A stretch of 5,212 nucleotides of DNA, from positions 1-5,212 of the forward strand of contig CAMLEQ010000297.1 of NCBI GenBank assembly GCA_946479015.1. The letters run 5' to 3'. Below are positions 1 through 5,212 of the stretch, piece after piece. The stretch's first letter is position 1. Each line of letters begins with the position of its first letter. Source of the stretch: an uncultured Gemmatimonadota bacterium. Lineage in GTDB: Bacteria; Gemmatimonadota; Gemmatimonadetes; Gemmatimonadales; Gemmatimonadaceae. The notes beneath the pieces are model-generated. The model worked only from the letters and a program-made list of their open reading frames with translations. It made no database searches and was not told the origin of the DNA. The translations under genes were made by a program, and so were the position numbers.

Positions 1-847
1 ACTTCACGTCGAAGATGATCGGCTGCCCCTTCCCCGTGCGCGCCAGCACGTCGCGGGCGTAGAGAATGAGCACGTGGTCGCCCCACACGATCTCGCCATG
101 GTCGTCGATGACGCCGATCCGGTCGGCATCGCCGTCGAAGGCGATCCCCAGGTCCGCCTTCGACTCGCGCACGGCCGCGATGAGGTCCTGCAGGTTCTCC
201 ACCACCGTGGGATCGGGGTGGTGGTTGGGGAAGGTCCCGTCGCTCTCGCAGAAGAGACCCGTCCACGTCACGCCGAGGCGCTGGAGCAGCTTGGGGGCCA
301 CGAGCGAGCCGACGCCGTTGCCGCAGTCGGCGATCACGCGGAGCGGCCGCGAGATCTTGCCCACGCGCCGCACGACGTCGTCCACGTAGGCGTCGATGAT
401 CTGCTCCTCGCGCACCTGCCCCGACCCGGAGGGGAAGCTCCCGCCCTCCGCGAGGCGGTACAGCTCCTGGATCTCCTCGCCGTGCAGCGACGTGGTGCCC
501 ACGCAGAGCTTGAATCCGTTGTACTCCGGCGGGTTGTGGGAGCCGGTGATCTGGATCCCCCCCGCCACCGGCAGGTTGTGGAGGGACCAGTAGAGGAGCG
601 GCGTGGGCACGACGCCCACGTCCACCACGTCCAGGCCGGATTCCGTGAGCGCGCGAACGAGGGAGTCGCGAAGCGCGCCCCCGCTCGGGCGATTGTCGCG
701 TCCCACGGCGATGGCGCCATGGATGCCTCGCTGCGCGAGGTACGCGGCGAAGGCGCGCCCCACGGCGTGGGCCACGCGCGGGGTGAGGTCCTTGCTCACG
801 ATCCCGCGGATGTCGTACTGCCGGAAGATCTGCTGACTGACGCTCAT
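1..847 (-). CDS. manB: Phosphomannomutase/phosphoglucomutase, N-terminal 282 residues (3' end outside window)
   Basis: This is a cytoplasmic alpha-D-phosphohexomutase that interconverts hexose 6-phosphate and 1-phosphate (mannose and/or glucose), feeding sugar-nucleotide and polysaccharide synthesis. The frame is open from an ATG at 845-847 to the window edge: 282 codons plus one base, against about 455-465 residues for the family. The N-terminus has the FRxYDIRG motif (residues 8-15). The phosphoserine loop TGSHNP is at 101-106, with Ser103 as the phosphorylated residue and Lys113 ten residues on, as in AlgC. The Mg2+ loop DGDADR is at 238-243. Domains 1 and 2 are therefore complete, while the sugar-binding loop of domain 3 and all of domain 4 lie outside. 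TGSHNP, rather than the ASHNP form of GlmM, favours a PMM/PGM. Which sugar is preferred cannot be read here, so manB is a family-level symbol (algC or pgm are alternatives). No good Shine-Dalgarno precedes the ATG, and an in-frame GTG lies 12 codons upstream. It lies 63 bases downstream of nuoN. Confidence 0.92.
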   Translation of the reverse strand, partial: MSVSQQIFRQYDIRGIVSKDLTPRVAHAVGRAFAAYLAQRGIHGAIAVGRDNRPSGGALRDSLVRALTESGLDVVDVGVVPTPLLYWSLHNLPVAGGIQITGSHNPPEYNGFKLCVGTTSLHGEEIQELYRLAEGGSFPSGSGQVREEQIIDAYVDDVVRRVGKISRPLRVIADCGNGVGSLVAPKLLQRLGVTWTGLFCESDGTFPNHHPDPTVVENLQDLIAAVRESKADLGIAFDGDADRIGVIDDHGEIVWGDHVLILYARDVLARTGKGQPIIFDVK

Positions 848-879
848 GGCTCGACGCTGCTCACTGGTCCCACGAAACG

Positions 880-907
880 GCACGAGGCCGCACCGGCGGC
901 CTCGCGC
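880..907 (-). terminator. GC-rich hairpin after nuoN, terminator-like or mRNA-end stabiliser
   Basis: Three bases after the nuoN stop codon, the minus strand can fold into a 12-bp stem. Nine perfect pairs (CGAGGCCGC with GCGGCCTCG) close a CGGT tetraloop, and three more pairs outside them include one G-T wobble. It is followed by CGTTTCGTG, which has only three T's, so it lacks the U-tract of a canonical intrinsic terminator. The position between two differently functioning genes fits a partial terminator, an attenuator or a 3'-end stabiliser for the nuo transcript. The structure is seen in the sequence; its function is inferred. Confidence 0.5.
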
Positions 908-910
908 GAG

Positions 911-2473
911 TCAACGAATGGTCGCGCCCCCGACGCCGGGGGGCGGCGCCGGCCGCGCGGCGGTAGTGACCGCCGGCCGCACGCGCGGGGGAATCACCGG
1001 CGTGCCGTGGCTGGCGAGGCGCACGAAGCCGGTGGGGAAGATCCCGAACACCAGCAGCGCCACCGTCGCCAGGCCGATCACCAACCCGGTGCCGAGCCCC
1101 ACCCGGCGCGGCGCCGGGGCATCCTCGGCGCGCGGCCGCATGAACATGACCATCACCACGGCAAGATAGTAGCCGGCCGAGACCACGCTCGCGAGCACCA
1201 GCACCACGGCGAGGTGCGTCTGCGGCGAGCTTGCCCCGAGCGCCGCCTGGATCACGTACCACTTGGCGAAGAAGCCCATCCCGCCGGCGATCGGGAAGCC
1301 GAGCAGGGCGAGCATGAACACGGCCATCGCCGCGGCGAGCCAGGGGCGCACGCGCCAGAGCCCGGCGAAGTCGCGCAGCTCCTGGCGACGCTCCCCCGGC
1401 TCCCCCACCGCCATGACCACGGCGAACGCGCCCATGGTGGCCAGCGTGTACGACACCAGGTAGAAGATGAACGCCGAGGTGCCGAGCGCGTTGTTCACCA
1501 CCACGGCCACCAGGATGTATCCCGCGTGCGCGATGCTCGAGTAGGCGAGCATGCGCTTGACGTTCTTCTGCGCGAGGGCGACCACGTTGCCCACGACCAT
1601 CGTCAGCACGGCCAGCCACCAGAGCGCGCCGTGCCACGCCGGCGCGGCGCCGGCGAACGCCTCCTCCCACACGCGCAGGAACGCCGCGAACGCCGCCGCC
1701 TTCACCGCCACCGCCATGTACGCGGTCACGGGCGTCGGCGCCCCTTCGTACACGTCGGGAGTCCACATGTGGAAGGGGACCGCGGCCACCTTGAAGCCGA
1801 AGCCCACCACCAGGAGCGCGATCCCGACGAGCAGCATCGGGTTGCTCTCGAACGTGGCACCGGAGACCCGGCTCCCGATCACGCCGATGTTCGTGGACCC
1901 GGCGCCGCCGTAGACGAGCGCGATCCCGTACACCAGGAACGCCGTGGAGAAGGCGCCGAGCAGGAAGTACTTGAGCGCCGCCTCCGCCGCGCGGGCGTTG
2001 CGCCGGTCGAGCCCCGCCAGCACGTACACGGCGATGGACATGAGCTCGATGCCGAGGAACACCATCACCAGGTCGCGCGCGCCGGCCAGGAGCATCATCC
2101 CCGACGACGCGAGCAACACGAGCACGTACGCCTCGGGGATGATCAGCTGCTCGGTGCGCGAGTAGTCGATCGCCATCACGATGGCGATGATCGTCGCCAG
2201 GAGGACGATCAGATCGGTGGCCCATCGGAAGTTGTCCACCGCGATGATCCCCGGAGTGGCGGTCGCGCCGTGGCGGTACGTGGCCATCCACACCACCGTG
2301 GCGCCGACGATCACGCAGAGTCCGATCGAGAGGAGCCCGACGAGGCGCGCGTGCGCCTCGGTCTCCTTCCCCCAGACGGCGATGAGGAGGAGCACCATGG
2401 CCCCGCCCATCAGGATGAGATCGGGGGTGAGCGCTCCCGTGAGCTGCGCCGGAATGGAGAGATCGAAGTGCAT
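911..2473 (-). CDS. nuoN: NADH-quinone oxidoreductase subunit N (complete, 520 aa)
   Basis: This is an antiporter-like inner-membrane subunit of respiratory complex I (homologue of mitochondrial ND2) that forms one of the proton-pumping half-channel pairs. About 14 hydrophobic segments can be seen, from residues 17-34 to about 459-481. The channel residues are in place: Glu143 in GIELMS, Lys228 in GFGFKVAAVPFH, Lys258 in AVAVKAAAF and Lys404 in FFAKW. They correspond in order and spacing to Glu133, Lys217, Lys247 and Lys395 of E. coli NuoN. The FHMWTPDVYEGAPTP segment (234-248) is typical of NuoN and separates it from NuoM. The protein is somewhat longer than the roughly 485 aa of E. coli, mostly because of a Pro/Ala/Arg-rich tail after the last helix (about 485-520). 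The ATG directly abuts the nuoM stop and has a strong ribosome-binding site inside nuoM. It is the last nuo gene in the usual order L-M-N. Confidence 0.98.
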   Translation of the reverse strand: MHFDLSIPAQLTGALTPDLILMGGAMVLLLIAVWGKETEAHARLVGLLSIGLCVIVGATVVWMATYRHGATATPGIIAVDNFRWATDLIVLLATIIAIVMAIDYSRTEQLIIPEAYVLVLLASSGMMLLAGARDLVMVFLGIELMSIAVYVLAGLDRRNARAAEAALKYFLLGAFSTAFLVYGIALVYGGAGSTNIGVIGSRVSGATFESNPMLLVGIALLVVGFGFKVAAVPFHMWTPDVYEGAPTPVTAYMAVAVKAAAFAAFLRVWEEAFAGAAPAWHGALWWLAVLTMVVGNVVALAQKNVKRMLAYSSIAHAGYILVAVVVNNALGTSAFIFYLVSYTLATMGAFAVVMAVGEPGERRQELRDFAGLWRVRPWLAAAMAVFMLALLGFPIAGGMGFFAKWYVIQAALGASSPQTHLAVVLVLASVVSAGYYLAVVMVMFMRPRAEDAPAPRRVGLGTGLVIGLATVALLVFGIFPTGFVRLASHGTPVIPPRVRPAVTTAARPAPPPGVGGATIR

Positions 2474-4060
2474 CTACCGGACCTCCATCCCGAGCCGCGG
2501 CGCGCGCGGTGCCGCGCCGTCGCGCACCGTGGTGACGAAGTTGCGGGCCGACGGCTCCATGCGCTCGAGGATCGGCGCCGGGTAGATCCCGATCCAGAGG
2601 ATCATCGCCACCAGCACGGCCATGAGGGCGAGCTCGCGACGGTTGAGGTCGGGAATGTGCTCATTCTCGGGCTTGTCCAGCCGGTTGAAGAGGATGCGCT
2701 GGATCGCCCACAGCAGGTACGCCGCGGCGAAGATCACGCCGGTGGCGGCGAAGAAGGCGAACCAGGGCTGCGTCTTGAAGGAACCGATCAGCACGAGGAA
2801 CTCGCCGATGAACCCGTTGGTCCCGGGGAGCCCGATGCTGCTCAGCGACACGAGCGTGAGGAGCACGGCGAACATCGGCACCACCCGCGCGATGCCGCCG
2901 TACGCGTCGAGCATGCGCGTGTGCCGCCGCTCGTAGATCATCCCGATGAGGAGGAAGAGCGCTCCCGTCGAGATCCCGTGGTTGATCATCACCATCAGCG
3001 CGCCCTGCACGCTCTGGAGCGTGAGGGCGAAGATGCCGAGCATCACGAAGCCGAGGTGGCTCACCGAGGAGTAGGCCACCAGCTTCTTGAAGTCGGGCTG
3101 CACCATCGCCACCAGCGCGCCGTAGATGATCCCGATCACCGCCAGCGCGAGGATGGTGGTCCGCACCCAGGGGGTGGTCGCCGCGCCGGGGAAGAGCGGC
3201 ATCGCGAAGCGGAGGAAGCCGTACGTCCCCATCTTGAGCATGATCCCGGCGAGGATCACGGAGCCCGCCGTCGGCGCTTCCACGTGCGCGTCGGGGAGCC
3301 AGGTGTGGAAGGGGAACATCGGCACCTTCACCGCGAACGCGAGGAAGAACGCGCCGAACAGCCAGAGCGCGTAGCGCGACACGGAGGCCGCGTGCGCCAG
3401 CATGTAGTCGTACGAGAAGCTCCCCTGCGGCGCGGCCGGACTCTTCGTGACCTGCCACAGGTACAGGATCGCCACCAGCATGAGGAGCGACCCCAGCATG
3501 GTGTAGATGAAGAACTTGATGCTCGCGTAGACGCGCCGCTCGCCCCCCCAGACGCCGATGATGAAGTACATCGGCACGAGCATGATCTCCCACATCACGT
3601 AGAAGAGGAGCATGTCGAGCGCCATGAAGACGCCGAGCATCCCCGTGGTGAGGATCAGCATGAGGGCGTAGTACGTCCGCACCTTCTCGCGGATGCTCGT
3701 CCAGCTCCCCAGCACCGCGAGCGGCATGAGGAGCGTGGTGAGCAGGATCATGAACAGCGAGATGCCGTCGATCCCGACGTCGAACTTCGCCCCCCAGTCG
3801 GGGATCCAGCTCGCGGTGACGCGCGCCTGCCACCCCGCCGTCGCCGGATCGAACGACCACCAGAGGCCGATCGAGATCACGAACTCGAGCAGGAAGGTGA
3901 GCAGCGCGATCCAGCGCGCGGCGGGCGCCGACTCGAGCGAGCCGTCGTCGGAGGAGAGCGCCCCCGTGACGAGGAGCAGCGCCGCCCCCACGACCGGGAT
4001 GATCAGCAGCGCCGGGAGCACCCAGGCGTCGTAGTGAATCTGCGTGAGAAAGTCGCGCAT
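2474..4060 (-). CDS. nuoM: NADH-quinone oxidoreductase subunit M (complete, 528 aa)
   Basis: This is an antiporter-like membrane subunit of complex I (homologue of ND4) that lies between NuoL and NuoN in the membrane arm and contributes a proton channel. Roughly 14 hydrophobic helices are visible between residues 12 and 494. Diagnostic motifs are MWEIMLVPMYF with Glu158 (E. coli Glu144), AFAVKVPMFPFHTWLPDAH with Lys245 (E. coli Lys234), ILAGIMLKMGTYGFLRF with Lys276 (Lys265), NHGISTGALFLLIG around His361, and GLPGTNGFIGEF with Glu420 (Glu407). The spacing between these residues matches the family closely, and the length is normal (about 500-530). A short charged tail of about 30 residues follows the last helix. 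The ATG start is well placed just before the first helix and begins three bases after the nuoL stop. No Shine-Dalgarno is visible before it, so expression probably relies on coupling to nuoL translation. Confidence 0.98.
   Translation of the reverse strand: MRDFLTQIHYDAWVLPALLIIPVVGAALLLVTGALSSDDGSLESAPAARWIALLTFLLEFVISIGLWWSFDPATAGWQARVTASWIPDWGAKFDVGIDGISLFMILLTTLLMPLAVLGSWTSIREKVRTYYALMLILTTGMLGVFMALDMLLFYVMWEIMLVPMYFIIGVWGGERRVYASIKFFIYTMLGSLLMLVAILYLWQVTKSPAAPQGSFSYDYMLAHAASVSRYALWLFGAFFLAFAVKVPMFPFHTWLPDAHVEAPTAGSVILAGIMLKMGTYGFLRFAMPLFPGAATTPWVRTTILALAVIGIIYGALVAMVQPDFKKLVAYSSVSHLGFVMLGIFALTLQSVQGALMVMINHGISTGALFLLIGMIYERRHTRMLDAYGGIARVVPMFAVLLTLVSLSSIGLPGTNGFIGEFLVLIGSFKTQPWFAFFAATGVIFAAAYLLWAIQRILFNRLDKPENEHIPDLNRRELALMAVLVAMILWIGIYPAPILERMEPSARNFVTTVRDGAAPRAPRLGMEVR
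2481..2486 (-). promoter_or_regulatory. Ribosome-binding site of nuoN, inside the nuoM 3' end
   Basis: On the minus strand the sequence reads GGAGGT, followed by CCGGTAG and then the nuoN ATG. GGAGG ends eight bases before the start, which is an optimal Shine-Dalgarno spacing. The site lies within the last codons of nuoM, and the nuoM TAG itself forms part of the spacer. It fixes the nuoN start and suggests that ribosomes can both re-initiate and load independently here. Confidence 0.8.
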
Positions 4061-4063
4061 GGA

Positions 4064-5212
4064 TCAGCGGAAGGTGATGGCGCCCAGCACGACGAGCACG
4101 CCGATGACGATCGCCCAAGCGTAGGTGCCCACCTGGCCGGACTGCAGCCACGACCCGGCGGCGGCGAACCCACGCGCCACCCACGCGCTCCCGTTCACGA
4201 ACAGCCCGTCGATGAGGCCGGCGTCGATCCCCTTCCAGAGCAGGTTCCGGGAGATGTCCACCGTCGGCTGGACCACCACGTCGTCGTACGCCTCGTCCAC
4301 GTAGTACTTGTGCTCGAGCACGCGGCCGAACCCTTCGGTGGCGCGCGCCTCGCGCTTCGGCACCAGGCGCTCGGGCTTGAGCCGCATCACGGCGAAGGCG
4401 ATGCCGGCGACCGCGATCAGCACCGCGAGCCCCACGAGCGAGTACTCGGTGCCGGCGGCGACTTCCGGCGCCACCCCGTGCGTGATGCGCAGCGATGCCT
4501 GGCCGATCACCGGCTCGAGCCAGCGATCGAGCCCACCCGTCCACCCCGCCGGCAGGTGCAGGAACGCCGGCAGGTTCAGCACGCCGCCGAGGGCGCTCAG
4601 CACGCCGAGCACCACGAGCGGTCCGGTCATCGTCCACGGCGCCTCGTGCAGGTGGTCGCGCTCGCGCTCCCCCGTGCGGTTGGGGCCGTGGAAGGTGTAG
4701 AGCATCATCCGCGTCATGTAGATCGCGGTGAGCAGCGCGCCGGCGAGTCCGAGCACCCACACCGCGTAGAGCACCGCGCGGCCGGGGATGCCGAGCCAGG
4801 TGGCGTCGGCGAGCGTGCTCGCCCCGGCGCGCGCGAACACGGCGCCGAGGATCTCATCCTTGGAGAAGAAGCCGGCGAAGAACGGGATCCCGGCGATCGC
4901 CAGCGTGGCGATCCACATGAGGATGAAGGTGACGGGCATGAACGTCCGGAGCCCGCCCATGTTGCGCATGTCCTGCGCATCCTCGTGGCTGTGCGTGTGG
5001 TGATACGCCGCGTGCATGGCGTAGATCACCGACCCGGAGCCGAGGAAGAGGAGCGCCTTGAAGAACGCGTGCGTCACGAGGTGGAACATCCCCGCCACGT
5101 ACGCCCCCACCCCCACGCCCATGAACATGTAGCCGAGCTGGGAGACGGTGGAGTACGCGAGCACCTTCTTGATGTCCCACTGCTTGAGCCCGATCGTCGC
5201 CGCGAAGAACGC
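4064..5212 (-). CDS. nuoL: NADH-quinone oxidoreductase subunit L, C-terminal 382 residues (5' end outside window)
   Basis: This is the distal antiporter-like subunit of complex I (homologue of ND5), which carries a proton channel and the long lateral helix along the membrane arm. The frame is open to the right edge and ends with TGA at 4064-4066. Typical lengths of 610-680 aa imply that roughly the first 240-300 residues are missing. In the visible part, DIKKVLAYSTVSQLGYMF is a NuoL signature. HLVTHAFFKALLF carries His44, His48 and Lys52, matching His334, His338 and Lys342 of E. coli, and GFFSKDEIL carries Lys118, matching Lys399. KYYVDEAYDD (302-311) leads into the amphipathic lateral helix region (about 310-355), and a final transmembrane helix occupies about 363-380. 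A His-rich loop lies at 67-78. The GTG codon at 5162-5164 is an internal Val of the signature, not the start. It is first in the L-M-N order and is separated from nuoM by three bases. Confidence 0.97.
   Translation of the reverse strand, partial: AFFAATIGLKQWDIKKVLAYSTVSQLGYMFMGVGVGAYVAGMFHLVTHAFFKALLFLGSGSVIYAMHAAYHHTHSHEDAQDMRNMGGLRTFMPVTFILMWIATLAIAGIPFFAGFFSKDEILGAVFARAGASTLADATWLGIPGRAVLYAVWVLGLAGALLTAIYMTRMMLYTFHGPNRTGERERDHLHEAPWTMTGPLVVLGVLSALGGVLNLPAFLHLPAGWTGGLDRWLEPVIGQASLRITHGVAPEVAAGTEYSLVGLAVLIAVAGIAFAVMRLKPERLVPKREARATEGFGRVLEHKYYVDEAYDDVVVQPTVDISRNLLWKGIDAGLIDGLFVNGSAWVARGFAAAGSWLQSGQVGTYAWAIVIGVLVVLGAITFR

Noticed and set aside
1..847. Phosphoglucosamine mutase (GlmM)
   Set aside because: The active-site loop is TGSHNP preceded by GIQI, and the N-terminus has FRQYDIRG, both typical of the PMM/PGM branch rather than GlmM.
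848..910. A dedicated promoter for the mutase in the gap after nuoN
   Set aside because: I see no convincing -35/-10 pair in these 63 GC-rich bases. Promoters in such genomes are hard to see by eye, so this is not proof of absence.
861..2291. Long minus-strand open frame (476 codons) inside nuoN
   Set aside because: It is an out-of-frame shadow of nuoN, with an Arg/Gly/Ala-rich composition and no domain. nuoN itself has all its family motifs.
2181..2585. Plus-strand open frames antisense to the nuo genes (also 1551-1913, 3693-4034, 4308-4700)
   Set aside because: They mirror the codon structure of the minus-strand genes, are Ser/Thr/Ala/Arg-rich, and have no recognisable domain or convincing start site.
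2661..4760. Very long minus-strand open frame (699 codons) overlapping nuoM and the 3' part of nuoL
   Set aside because: It is out of frame with two clearly real genes, spans their junction, and encodes an Arg/Ala/His-rich product with no recognisable motif. Such frames are expected in GC-rich DNA where stop codons are rare.
5162..5164. GTG as the start codon of nuoL
   Set aside because: The frame continues upstream to the window edge with conserved NuoL sequence (IGLKQWDIKK), so this codon is an internal valine.
911..5212. Mrp-type Na+/H+ antiporter or membrane hydrogenase instead of complex I
   Set aside because: The antiporter-like subunits share ancestry with Mrp and Hyf/Hyc proteins, but the L-M-N order, a true NuoN-type protein and the NuoL C-terminal KYYVDE plus lateral helix fit complex I best.

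Overview
The window is high in G+C (roughly two thirds by eye), and every gene I can support lies on the minus strand. Read in the direction of transcription (right to left), it holds the end of a respiratory complex I (nuo) operon: the C-terminal part of nuoL, then complete nuoM and complete nuoN. A 63-base gap with a strong GC-rich hairpin follows, and then the first 282 codons of a phosphomannomutase/phosphoglucomutase that runs off the left edge. No RNA gene, mobile element, CRISPR array or plus-strand gene is supported.

Layout: 4064-5212 nuoL (both the 5' end and the start codon are outside the window); 2474-4060 nuoM; 911-2473 nuoN; 880-907 hairpin; 1-847 alpha-D-phosphohexomutase. The nuo genes are packed extremely tightly. 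Three bases separate the nuoL stop from the nuoM ATG, and the nuoM TAG directly touches the nuoN ATG. This points to a single transcript and translational coupling.

How the genes work together: NuoL, NuoM and NuoN are the three antiporter-like membrane subunits of NADH:quinone oxidoreductase. They carry the proton channels driven by quinone reduction. The expected charged residues of each channel are present (Glu and Lys in the discontinuous helices, His/Lys in the central axis), so all three look functional. The mutase makes hexose-1-phosphates for surface polysaccharide or sugar-nucleotide synthesis. It has no mechanistic link to complex I, and its position may only reflect lineage gene order.

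Organism: a free-living, respiring, GC-rich bacterium. The protein flavour is reminiscent of Gemmatimonadota, but this is an impression from memory and not a demonstrated assignment. I consider the window mostly ordinary core metabolism. I did not find a convincing undescribed system. The points most worth a second look are the intergenic hairpin with an overlapping alternative GTG start, and the contrast in ribosome-binding sites between the tightly coupled nuo genes.
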